A DNA stretch of 9,420 bases, taken from NCBI GenBank assembly GCA_038227745.1, contig JBBRPS010000390.1, positions 1 through 9,420 on the forward strand, written 5' to 3'. Positions within the stretch are counted from its first letter, which is position 1. Every line of letters starts with the position of its first letter. The position numbers and the translations under genes were made by a program. Shown here piece by piece: positions 1 through 6,389 of this stretch. The notes below the pieces were generated by a model. That model was not told the origin of the DNA and ran no database searches. It was given only the letters and a program-made list of their open reading frames with translations. Source of the DNA: DASPXY01 sp038227745. Its GTDB lineage: Bacteria; Planctomycetota; Planctomycetia; Gemmatales; Gemmataceae.

Positions 1-2
1 GA

Positions 3-103
3 GGTTGACACTTTACCCGGTCGTTCAGCCGGCCGTAAAGATTCCACAGATAATGAGTTAACAGCGCCGAAAAGTCGGCGCCGACAGCGCCGAAGTGTCA
101 ACC
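3..103. repeat. MITE-like element with 11-bp terminal inverted repeats
   Basis: The 11 bases at 3-13 (GGTTGACACTT) are the exact reverse complement of 93-103, 79 bases apart. Between them, 62-81 contains a perfect stem-loop (GCGCCGA, loop AAAG, TCGGCGC). The size, terminal inverted repeats and lack of coding capacity fit a miniature inverted-repeat element or a large cruciform-forming repeat. A target-site duplication cannot be judged because the left arm lies two bases from the window edge. Other copies in the genome would decide between a mobile element and a chance inverted repeat. Confidence 0.4.
62..81. repeat. 20-bp palindromic repeat, copy 1
   Basis: The 20 bases CAGCGCCGAAAAGTCGGCGC are identical to 868-887. 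They form a 7-bp stem with an AAAG loop. This is a REP-like unit of the kind scattered between genes in many bacteria. Confidence 0.6.
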
Positions 104-149
104 CTGCGCCCGCCCGAAACGGCCAAAGTGAGACGATGCCCAAGTGCCA

Positions 150-388
150 GGCGAACGGCCGGTGTAAGCCGGCTGGTGGTGCCGACTTACCAGCCGGTGT
201 AAGCCGGCTGGTGGTGCCGACTTACCAGCCGGTGTAACAGGCTATTCGGAAAGTGGTCAGACGTAGTGTCTAACCCCTGAATTCCCAGCGTTTTTCCGCA
301 TCAGACGCCATGTCTGGTGGCTTTCCGGATAGCCTGTAAGCCGGCTGGTAGCGCCGACTTACCAGCCGGCTTACGCCGGCCGTTCGCC
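150..388. repeat. Large imperfect palindrome carrying a hairpin array
   Basis: The outer arms 150-177 and 361-388 are reverse complements over 28 bases with one mismatch. A second, inner pair of arms, 238-253 and 321-336, matches over 16 bases with one mismatch. The left half holds two perfect 35-bp tandem copies (159-193, 194-228) and the start of a third (229-237); each unit contains a 9-bp stem (for example 169-177 with 189-197). The right half holds a related unit (336-374) with a perfect 15-bp stem, 336-350 with 360-374. The nested symmetry suggests a non-autonomous mobile element or a REP/BIME-type cluster. No transposase gene is seen. Confidence 0.6.
159..237 (+). repeat. Perfect 35-bp tandem repeat, 2.3 copies
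   Basis: Copies start at 159, 194 and 229; the first two are identical and the third breaks off after nine bases. Copies are directly adjacent with no unique spacer, so this is not a CRISPR array. Each unit can fold on itself through CCGGCTGGT and ACCAGCCGG. Confidence 0.85.
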
Positions 389-406
389 AGCAGGTGCCTG
401 GTTCCT

Positions 407-420
407 GCACTAGTAAGTGC
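407..420. repeat. Small hairpin GCACT-AGTA-AGTGC
   Basis: A 5-bp stem with a 4-base loop just right of the large palindrome at 150-388. It may mark the element's edge; nothing more can be said. Confidence 0.3.
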
Positions 421-867
421 GGGGAAGAGGGTCGGCGCGCGCACTTTTTTTCGAGATTCCCGCAGAGTCGCCGCCCGATCTTCAACGCCCATGAGTGGCA
501 ACCCGTGGGCCCGGCCTACCCGAGATCTCCGCGCCGGGCCGCCAACGGTTCCCGAAATCCCGGAAACCCTTCGCGCAGGTCACGGGACCACGGCGTCGAG
601 GAGTTCGAGCACCTTGCCCGCCTGGGGCGTGAACCCTGGCAGTGGTTCCTTGAGAGGCAGAGGAACGCAGGAGCGAGCCGGCGGCCCGTCGCGCAGCGAC
701 ACCCCCACAGACCCCGCCGGGGCCAGCCCGGCGGCTCGCCGACCTTCATTCCTTCCCGTGTCTCTAAATGTGCCTCTCCCTTTCCGCTCCCCCGCCTATT
801 TTTCGGTGGTGTCCGCCGAATGTTGCCGAATTGACGCAAGCCGAAAATGGGTAAAGGGTTGCCCGTT

Positions 868-888
868 CAGCGCCGAAAAGTCGGCGCT
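868..888. repeat. 20-bp palindromic repeat, copy 2; possible terminator of the kinase gene
   Basis: Identical to 62-81 over 20 bases; here the stem is 8 bp (869-888, AGCGCCGA and TCGGCGCT around AAAG). It lies about 60 bases past the stop codon of the minus-strand kinase gene. It could end that transcript, but read on the minus strand there is no T-run after the stem (the T-run is in the loop), so a canonical intrinsic terminator is not evident. Confidence 0.5.
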
Positions 889-947
889 CGCCGAATCCGC
901 AGAAAAACCTGGGATTCCACCGGTTGGCAGCGCTGGCAGGACACCAC

Positions 948-3512
948 CTATTTTTCCAGGTCGGCCAGCAATTGCTGGAAATCAGGCCGTGACCGAAGCA
1001 ACTCAAAGGCCGCGTCGCCCTTGAGGTTTTCACCTTTGTACCCGGCGCCGACCGCCCACTGAAGCGTTTCCATTACCAGGTCGGCAACCATCTTGCGTTG
1101 GTTTTTCTCGCCGTGCGTGAGATTGTTTTTGTCATTTCCAACCAGGGGAACACAAAGAGCCAAACTATGGGCAACCCGAAAAAGTTCGACCGGCTGACCG
1201 ACCGAAAGCGTCCGTTGCTCCAACAGGGCCTTCACCGCATCGGCCGGCCGACCCACCTCCCGCAGGACGCCGGCAAGGAGACTACAATGCGAGCGGAGGG
1301 AGGTCCGGTAGTGGCCGGCATCCCGCCCCTTGGCCGGTGCCAAACCGAGTGCCACACGCTGATAGCGAATGGCCTGCTGGAACGCCACGATGGCTTCTTC
1401 GCGGCGCCCTTGCTTGGCGAGCGCCATTCCCATACCGCGGAAAGCCATGGCCCTGCCGTTATGAAAGACATAATTATCGGGGTGGGCTCTGGCCCGTTCA
1501 TCATACAACTTCTCGGCCTTTGCGAACGAGAGGTGGGCGTCTGCAAACTTGCCGGTCTCGCCCTGGAGAATGCCGAGGTTATTAAAACCTTTGGCCAGCC
1601 CGAGTTTGAACTCGACGTTGTCCGGGTCGCGTCGCACGAGTTGTTCTTGTAACGTGATGGACTTTGCGTAATAAAGAGCCGCCTCGGCCACACGTTTGTT
1701 TTTCTGATGTACGCCCCCGATATTGAGATAAGTCTTGGCAAGGTTCATCTGAAACTTGGCATGCGTTGGGTGGTTCCGGACCAGGCCGTCCAGGATGCCA
1801 ACAGACTTTTCATAGTATTTGAGCGACTCTTCCGGGCTGCCCAGGTTATCTTTCTGATTGCCGATATTGTGGTAACTCGAGGCGCAGTCAGCCTGAAGAT
1901 CGATGTCTTGTGGGTTCGCAAGGCTCAACTGCTCCCGGATCCGGAGTGCTTTTTCGTGGAGCGCAAGGGACTCCTGCCGTTCTATCGGACCCAAGAGGTG
2001 TCCGGTATGCTCATAGAAGTGAGCCAGCTCTCTTTGAAGGGTGGGATCATTACCCCGTTGTTTGACGAACTCTTGATGGTATTTTACGGCGATCTCAAAC
2101 ATTTTGCGACGCGCGCCCTCGAGCCCCGGCTTGTTAAATAGTTCGCGTTCACTGGTGCGAATAAAGGCGTCCACGGCCGCCCGTGCCCGGCGGAAGCTCT
2201 CTTCATAAAGCTTGCGTTGACGGTCGGCCTCATGGAGGTTGGTTTCGGCCCGGGTCCGCTGATGGATGGCTTCTGTCAGGTTCGTGTTTGCCCGGTCTCT
2301 TTCCGCGTTGGCCGTGGCCGCATTCGCCACCGCCAACCCCCTTTGCCGTTCGGCGTCCAACCAGAGGCAAGTCAACGCCACCAGGCCACCCGTCACAACC
2401 ATGACAAGAATCGCTGCCAAAGATGCCACGACCGGGTTGCGTCGGCACCGGCGCCACGTCCGTTCCACAACACTGATGGGGCGTGCCCGGATCGGCTCCC
2501 CCATCTGGAAATGACGGAGATCCTCAGCCAGCGCTTCGGCGGTGGCGTAGCGCTTGCCCGGGTCTTTCTGGAGACACTTCAAGCAGATCGTTTCCAGGTC
2601 GCGCGGCGTCTTCGGCTGCAGGCGCGACGGCGGCACCGGTTCCTGCGAGCGCACCTGCTCGATCGTCTCCCAGAACGTCGCGCCGTGGAACGGCGGCCGG
2701 CCAGTCAGGGCCTCATAGAGGATGGCTCCGAGGGCATAGATGTCGGCGGTGGGGCGAACGGCCCGAGTCTTGCCTTCGGCCTGTTCGGGGGCCATGTAGC
2801 TGGGCGTCCCCAGGATCGAGCCGCTGCGCGTCTGGCCGTTCTCGTCGTCGAGCTTCTTGGCCAGGCCGAAGTCGCTGACCTTGAGGGTGCCGTCGGCGGT
2901 CAGGAGGACGTTGGCGGGCTTCAGATCGCGGTGGATGATACCGGCCTGGTGGGCGGCGTGCAGCGCCCGCGCCAGGACTTCGACCAACCGGGCGGCCTCG
3001 CGCGGCGGCTGCGGCGTGGCGCGGAGTCTCAGGTTCAGGCTGCCGCCGGGGCAAAACTCCAGAGAGAAGAAGGGGCGGCCGTCGTACTCGCCGACCTCAT
3101 GGATCTGCACGATGTTCGGGTGCTGCAGCCGCGCCACCGCCTCCGCTTCCGTGCGGAAGCGCTCCAGGTCGGTGCCGCTGGCGTGGGCGCCGAGGATCAT
3201 CTTGAGGGCGACCAGGCGCTTGAGCCCGGTCTGGCGGGCCCGGTAGACGATGCCCATGCCGCCCCGACCCAGCACACTCAGGATTTCGTAGCCCTCGACC
3301 GCCGGCAAGGGGCCTTCTTCCGGCGGGGCCTCGTTCCACGGCCCCGTGCGGAGGAGGGCCTCGAAGGAGGTGAGCGCCGCGATTTCCTGCTTGAGCAGGG
3401 GCAACAGCTCGGGGCAGGTGCGGCACAACTCCTCGAGATCGACCGTCTCTCCGTGCTTGCGGCGTTCTTCCCACATTTGTACCAGGTCGCCGAGGCGCGT
3501 GTCCGCGGACAT
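948..3512 (-). CDS. Transmembrane Ser/Thr protein kinase with TPR repeats
   Basis: An 854-residue Hanks-type (eukaryotic-like) Ser/Thr kinase. In order: an N-terminal module of about 65 residues with the LCRTCPELLP motif (29-38), which I recall from planctomycete kinases; a kinase domain (about 75-335) with glycine loop GRGGMG (82-87), VALK lysine K104, HRDLKPAN (194-201, catalytic D196), DFG (214-216) and APE (241-243), so all key residues are present; one membrane helix (about 361-384); a charged, probably coiled-coil stretch (386-440); TPR-like helical repeats (about 440-765); and a C-terminal GY-x(n)-LRSRPDFQQLL segment (824-849). The TPR part probably lies outside the cytoplasmic membrane or in its folds and binds a partner. 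The start has GGAGA 8 bases upstream (3521-3525). It follows the sigma gene by 64 bases on the same strand, suggesting one operon. The TPR-coding half is visibly less G+C-rich than the kinase half. The substrate is unknown; the partner sigma factor is the obvious candidate. Confidence 0.95.
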   Translation of the reverse strand: MSADTRLGDLVQMWEERRKHGETVDLEELCRTCPELLPLLKQEIAALTSFEALLRTGPWNEAPPEEGPLPAVEGYEILSVLGRGGMGIVYRARQTGLKRLVALKMILGAHASGTDLERFRTEAEAVARLQHPNIVQIHEVGEYDGRPFFSLEFCPGGSLNLRLRATPQPPREAARLVEVLARALHAAHQAGIIHRDLKPANVLLTADGTLKVSDFGLAKKLDDENGQTRSGSILGTPSYMAPEQAEGKTRAVRPTADIYALGAILYEALTGRPPFHGATFWETIEQVRSQEPVPPSRLQPKTPRDLETICLKCLQKDPGKRYATAEALAEDLRHFQMGEPIRARPISVVERTWRRCRRNPVVASLAAILVMVVTGGLVALTCLWLDAERQRGLAVANAATANAERDRANTNLTEAIHQRTRAETNLHEADRQRKLYEESFRRARAAVDAFIRTSERELFNKPGLEGARRKMFEIAVKYHQEFVKQRGNDPTLQRELAHFYEHTGHLLGPIERQESLALHEKALRIREQLSLANPQDIDLQADCASSYHNIGNQKDNLGSPEESLKYYEKSVGILDGLVRNHPTHAKFQMNLAKTYLNIGGVHQKNKRVAEAALYYAKSITLQEQLVRRDPDNVEFKLGLAKGFNNLGILQGETGKFADAHLSFAKAEKLYDERARAHPDNYVFHNGRAMAFRGMGMALAKQGRREEAIVAFQQAIRYQRVALGLAPAKGRDAGHYRTSLRSHCSLLAGVLREVGRPADAVKALLEQRTLSVGQPVELFRVAHSLALCVPLVGNDKNNLTHGEKNQRKMVADLVMETLQWAVGAGYKGENLKGDAAFELLRSRPDFQQLLADLEK

Positions 3513-3576
3513 GGGGTGTCTCTCCAGGAGGGCTTGGCATTCGCGGAGGCGGAAGCCGATGTCGGCTCAGCCCCTT

Positions 3577-4194
3577 TCAGGAGGCGGGGCGTTCGCCTTT
3601 CAGGACGGCGTGGAGTTTCAGACGAGCGGAACGCCAACGGTTATAAACGGTCTTCACCGTTATCCCCAGGAGTCGGGCGGCGTCTTCCTGGCGCAACCCG
3701 TGGTAGTAGAGGAGGTCGAACACCACCCGCTCGCCCTCTGGCAGTTTCTCCACCTGCTCGTGGAACTCGCGCCACTCCGCCAGGCCGCTGGGCTCGTACG
3801 TCTCGTCCGCGCGCTCGTAGGGTTTGGCTTCCGCACCCTCGTTCGCCGGGTTGCTGGCGTGGTTGGCCCCCAGGCCCTCCGGCCCCTCGTAGTGCCGCGC
3901 CAGGTCGATCAGCTGCCGGCGGAGATGCGTGGCGGCCAGCGCGAAAAACTCCCGGACCGAGGCCGGGGCGACTTCGCGCAGGGCGCGGGGGAATCGCTCC
4001 ATGATCCGGTGCAGCACGTCGCCGGTATCCTCCCAGCGCCGGACACCGGGGAAGGCCCGCAGCTTGTTGTGCGCCAGCCGCTCCAACCGCTGGTACGCAT
4101 AGGCGATCAGGTCTTCGAGCGCGGCGGCATCGCCTTCTCGGAGCCGGGCGAGGCAGCGCTCGATCTGGAGCGTGGTTTGCGAAGAGTCGGCCAT
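3577..4194 (-). CDS. ECF-type RNA polymerase sigma factor (kinase-linked planctomycete type)
   Basis: A 205-residue alternative sigma factor with sigma region 2 (about 20-100) and region 4 (about 144-195), the latter with a helix-turn-helix (EDAARLLGI to KTVYNRWRSARLKL, 170-194). Region 2.2 reads WEDTGDVLHRIMERF (54-68), where many ECF factors have DAED-like acidic residues; here Asp56 and Asp59 remain while Thr57 and Gly58 occupy the middle. The ATG at 4194 is chosen because GGAAG lies 8 bases upstream and the protein then starts like its family; a GTG at 4230 in the same frame lacks a good ribosome binding site. No anti-sigma gene adjoins it; instead the kinase gene follows after 64 bases. 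The sigma factor should direct transcription of an unknown regulon, perhaps under kinase control. The family call is secure, the target genes are not. Confidence 0.93.
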   Translation of the reverse strand: MADSSQTTLQIERCLARLREGDAAALEDLIAYAYQRLERLAHNKLRAFPGVRRWEDTGDVLHRIMERFPRALREVAPASVREFFALAATHLRRQLIDLARHYEGPEGLGANHASNPANEGAEAKPYERADETYEPSGLAEWREFHEQVEKLPEGERVVFDLLYYHGLRQEDAARLLGITVKTVYNRWRSARLKLHAVLKGERPAS

Positions 4195-4266
4195 GAAGAG
4201 GGCTTCCAAATAAGTACGCCCGTGGGCCACGACGGGGCGGCAACCGCCGGGCCCCGACCAGTCTCG

Positions 4267-4295
4267 ACTTTAGCCAGGCGCGGGAGTAATGTAAA
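4267..4295 (-). promoter_or_regulatory. Candidate sigma70-type promoter for sigma-kinase operon
   Basis: On the minus strand TTTACA (4295-4290) and TAAAGT (4272-4267) are exactly 17 bases apart; they match the -35 and -10 consensus at 5 of 6 and 4 of 6 positions. Transcription would begin near 4260, giving a leader of about 66 bases. The call is by eye only. Confidence 0.4.
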
Positions 4296-4304
4296 GGAGT
4301 TTAC
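4291..4304. promoter_or_regulatory. Small inverted repeat overlapping the -35 box
   Basis: GTAAA-GGAG-TTTAC overlaps the proposed -35 hexamer of the sigma-kinase promoter. It could be an operator half-site pair or a chance symmetry in a locally A+T-rich patch. Confidence 0.2.
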
Positions 4305-4604
4305 TTTTTCCTTTCCGGTGCGGCGGCCCGTTCTCGCTTGAGAGAGTAGGGGAGACGGTGGTGCGGCCCCTGGCTCTCTCGGGCATTCGAGGGCGGACGA
4401 GCTAGAGGAGATAAGGGGTCGGGTCTTTCCCCCCTAATTCGGATCGCGTAAAGAGTCCCGACGCCGGTTCGCGTCCGGCTCGGTGCTGCCGGCGACTGGC
4501 GGTCGCTGCTCAGCAGGGTGGATCGAGGGTGCAGCGAAGCGCTGGCAGTACGTTTCAGGAATGGCGACTGCGCGTCGATCGCCCTCCCAGAAGAGGTAAC
4601 GCCG

Positions 4605-4634
4605 ATGACAATTGTCCGCGTTTCGAGGAAGTAG
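4605..4634 (+). CDS. Possible nine-residue leader peptide
   Basis: ATG at 4605 opens a frame reading MTIVRVSRK and then TAG. AGAGGT (4592-4597) lies 7 bases upstream, a better ribosome binding site than that of the following gene at 4710. It could be a leader peptide, the remnant of a gene start, or chance; nothing in its sequence points to attenuation by a particular amino acid. Confidence 0.15.
   Translation: MTIVRVSRK
4607..4616. promoter_or_regulatory. 10-bp perfect palindrome, candidate operator
   Basis: GACAATTGTC is a perfect palindrome about 95 bases upstream of the secreted-protein gene. It might bind a dimeric regulator, but a single copy of this length is weak evidence. Confidence 0.15.
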
Positions 4635-4709
4635 TGTCGCCGTCTGTTTCGGGGGAAGGTACGCCTGTGCTGTTCCCCTTTCACCTATCCTCATACGAAA
4701 GCCCCACTG

Positions 4710-5906
4710 ATGAAGAGCAGAAGATTGCCCCTGGGTATTGTGGCCGTGCTGATCGGCCTGCTCGCTTCCGGCTTGCGCCCGACCGCGGAGGCAGGACAGA
4801 AGAAAACGACACCTCCTCGCGGCGAGAAAAAGGACTTCTTCATCCTCCCGATCGACGCCGTCGGTCGTCCCGAGAGGCTGAAGAAACTCAAGGCCGTCCG
4901 CTTCAACGCGAAGGTCTCCTTCGCCATCGCCACGAACGTCAACGACATCACGATCATGTGGTGCTGGGAGCCGAAAATCCGGATCCGCTGCGAGGAAATT
5001 GTCCCCCGGAAGGACGACCTGGAAAAGGCGCTGGACCTGCTCCAGCGCAGCGGCAAAACCGAGGACGCGAACGTCAGGAGAGTGCAAGAGGCCGTCCGGG
5101 AAGTGGTCGATAAGGTGATCGCCCAGACCAAGGAAGCGTGCCGGCTCGATGCCAGGCTGGCCCGTCAGTATTACGACGAAACCCGGTTATTGCTCGGCAA
5201 GCGCGACTACAGGCCCTTCTTCGATGACCCCATCCTGATCGTCGAGGGCAACGAAGTTTTCACCCTTTTCCATAAACGCCTCTCTCTCCCTCTGAAAGAG
5301 GGCAAGCAGGCCACCCAGACGCGGAATTTGTTTTTCGCGCTGTCGGTGAGTAATGTAATCCCCCTGAAACAGCATAAGTTTCAGATCGAAGACGGCAAGG
5401 AGGAAATGGTCAAGGGGAGGGAGTGCAGGCAGTTCAAAGTCCAGGGTATCCAGGGCGTGAAGCTGGCGTTCTTTTTCGACAAGCAAACGAACCTGCTCGC
5501 GAAAATCGCCCACGAGGGGCGCGACCCCGCGGGCGGCGTCCTGACCAAGAAGGAAGTCCTTTGGGAGCATTTCTTCTCCGACTACCGAGAGGCCGAGGGG
5601 ATCAAACAGTGGTGGAAGCTGGAAATCCAGACCGGCGGCCGGCCCTTCGCGACCTTCGAGGTGCGCGACGTCCAGTACTTCGATGAGATGCCCCCGGAGC
5701 TGCGGCGGCCCGACGAGAATGTGGCCGCGAAAGAGGCCGCCGCCACCGAAACCAAGGCAGCCGAATTCCTCGCCAAGGCCAAGCAGGCGCTCGAGGCCAA
5801 GAATGTAAGCTTGGCGCGGGTTCGGCTCCAAAACATTGTCGCGGAGTACGGGAACACACAAGCCGCGAAAGAGGCGCGGACCTTGCTGAAGAGTTTGTCC
5901 AAATAG
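4710..5906 (+). CDS. Secreted protein of unknown function with C-terminal TPR-like segment
   Basis: A 398-residue protein I cannot assign to a named family. Residues 1-28 form a signal peptide (MKSRR, hydrophobic stretch to about 22, AEA cleavage site after 28), which supports this start although the ribosome binding site is weak. Residues 30-335 look beta-rich. The segment at 236-330 (GRECRQFKVQGIQGVKL, AFFFDKQTNLLAKI, FFSDYREAEGIKQW, FEVRDVQYFDE) follows the pattern of planctomycete secreted proteins resembling LolA/LolB-type lipoprotein-sorting factors, where a ligand-binding beta sheet carries a conserved FDK-x-TNLL turn. An Ala/Glu-rich linker (337-350) leads to a helical TPR-like end (351-398). 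It is probably periplasmic. It is transcribed away from the sigma-kinase operon and might be a target of it. A LolA-like fold is inference. Confidence 0.8.
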   Translation: MKSRRLPLGIVAVLIGLLASGLRPTAEAGQKKTTPPRGEKKDFFILPIDAVGRPERLKKLKAVRFNAKVSFAIATNVNDITIMWCWEPKIRIRCEEIVPRKDDLEKALDLLQRSGKTEDANVRRVQEAVREVVDKVIAQTKEACRLDARLARQYYDETRLLLGKRDYRPFFDDPILIVEGNEVFTLFHKRLSLPLKEGKQATQTRNLFFALSVSNVIPLKQHKFQIEDGKEEMVKGRECRQFKVQGIQGVKLAFFFDKQTNLLAKIAHEGRDPAGGVLTKKEVLWEHFFSDYREAEGIKQWWKLEIQTGGRPFATFEVRDVQYFDEMPPELRRPDENVAAKEAAATETKAAEFLAKAKQALEAKNVSLARVRLQNIVAEYGNTQAAKEARTLLKSLSK

Positions 5907-5952
5907 TTAGCGATCGGCCAACCATGCGAAAGGTATGGCAGAAAACAAGGAT

Positions 5953-5979
5953 AAGCAAAGGAGTGGGGAACCTTTGCTT
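5953..5979 (+). terminator. Hairpin after the secreted-protein gene, possible terminator
   Basis: AAGCAAAGG (5953-5961) pairs with CCTTTGCTT (5971-5979) across a 9-base loop, about 50 bases after the stop at 5906. No T-run follows, so factor-independent termination is uncertain. Confidence 0.3.
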
Positions 5980-5999
5980 GCGTGCCACCTTTGCTTGCG
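5970..5999 (+). repeat. 13-bp direct repeat
   Basis: ACCTTTGCTTGCG occurs at 5970-5982 and again at 5987-5999, 17 bases apart. Either copy can pair with AAGCAAAGG at 5953-5961, so two alternative hairpins are possible. Confidence 0.7.
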
Positions 6000-6068
6000 A
6001 GAGGGTGTCAGCGCGTCTTCCGCCCTGGTGCAGGCGTGGCACCGGGCCTGTGAGCAGGCTGGTCGGGG

Positions 6069-6108
6069 GTAACCCGGTCCACGTTTCTGCGAGCGCCCCT
6101 CGGGTTAC
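6069..6108. repeat. 8-bp inverted repeat
   Basis: GTAACCCG (6069-6076) and CGGGTTAC (6101-6108) are reverse complements 24 bases apart, immediately left of the larger palindrome at 6118-6232. Confidence 0.4.
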
Positions 6109-6117
6109 GCCGTGGTC

Positions 6118-6232
6118 AGGCGAGCGGCGACAGAAAACAGGCTGTAGGACGGGTCTCCTGACCCGTCCTGCTCGCGGGCAGGACGGGTCAGGAGACCCGT
6201 CCTACGGGGAGGGTTTTTCCCGCCGCTCGCCT
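6118..6232. repeat. Nested palindromic element with 27-bp perfect stem
   Basis: The inner arms 6144-6170 and 6179-6205 are perfect reverse complements over 27 bases around an 8-base loop (CTCGCGGG). Each arm also holds a smaller palindrome (GACGGGT and ACCCGTC). Outer arms 6118-6129 and 6221-6232 add 12 perfect bases. The outer terminal repeats, inner cruciform and 115-bp size fit a miniature inverted-repeat element or REP-type cluster. A 27-bp perfect stem without a gene is unlikely by chance. It would also form a very stable RNA hairpin if transcribed. Confidence 0.75.
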
Positions 6233-6303
6233 TACGATTCCTGCTGCGAGGGCGTGCGAATCCCTTTTTCTCATTTTGCAGTGGCGGCCGGACGCCCCTG
6301 GGG

Positions 6304-6309
6304 TATAAT
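6304..6309 (+). promoter_or_regulatory. TATAAT -10 box upstream of the small-protein genes
   Basis: A perfect TATAAT at 6304-6309 in G+C-rich DNA. No good -35 hexamer sits 16-18 bases upstream. Transcription would begin near 6316, leaving a leader of about 235 bases before the gene at 6552. Confidence 0.45.
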
Positions 6310-6389
6310 CTCTATCCACCACCCCGATGACTCAAGGACGCGTCACCGGGGCGAGACGACTGCTTCACCTGCGAGGAAAGGAGTCCTCC

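Larger units (their letters stand above)
1..947. other. Gene-free, repeat-rich intergenic region
   Basis: Nearly 950 bases precede the 3' end of the kinase gene without a convincing gene. Open frames exist on both strands, but they overlap each other, lack ribosome binding sites and give low-complexity Arg/Pro/Ala/Gly proteins, as expected of non-coding G+C-rich DNA. The region holds a MITE-like element (3-103), a hairpin array (150-388), a 20-bp palindrome at 62-81 and again at 868-887, and a short hairpin at 407-420. The stretch from about 390 to 840 shows no clear structure and may contain decayed coding sequence. Confidence 0.7.
4195..4709. other. Divergent intergenic region upstream of sigma-kinase operon and secreted-protein gene
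   Basis: About 515 bases separate the two divergent genes. It contains a candidate sigma70-type promoter for the minus-strand operon (4267-4295) with an overlapping small inverted repeat (4291-4304), a T-run on the plus strand (4305-4309), a 10-bp palindrome (4607-4616) and a nine-codon reading frame with a ribosome binding site (4605-4634). No larger gene is supported. Confidence 0.6.

Noticed and set aside
159..237. CRISPR-like direct repeats
   Set aside because: The 35-bp copies are directly adjacent without spacers, only 2.3 in number, and no cas gene is present.
317..1024. 235-codon plus-strand frame in the left intergenic region
   Set aside because: It starts inside the palindromic element, has no ribosome binding site, runs into the kinase gene antisense and has no protein-like pattern.
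2217..4004. 595-codon plus-strand open frame opposite the kinase and sigma genes
   Set aside because: It is antisense to two proteins with complete family motifs, lacks a ribosome binding site and gives an Arg/Gly/Ala-rich product; typical shadow frame of G+C-rich DNA.
4195..4230. Longer sigma factor from the GTG at 4230
   Set aside because: No ribosome binding site before it; the ATG at 4194 has GGAAG at good spacing.
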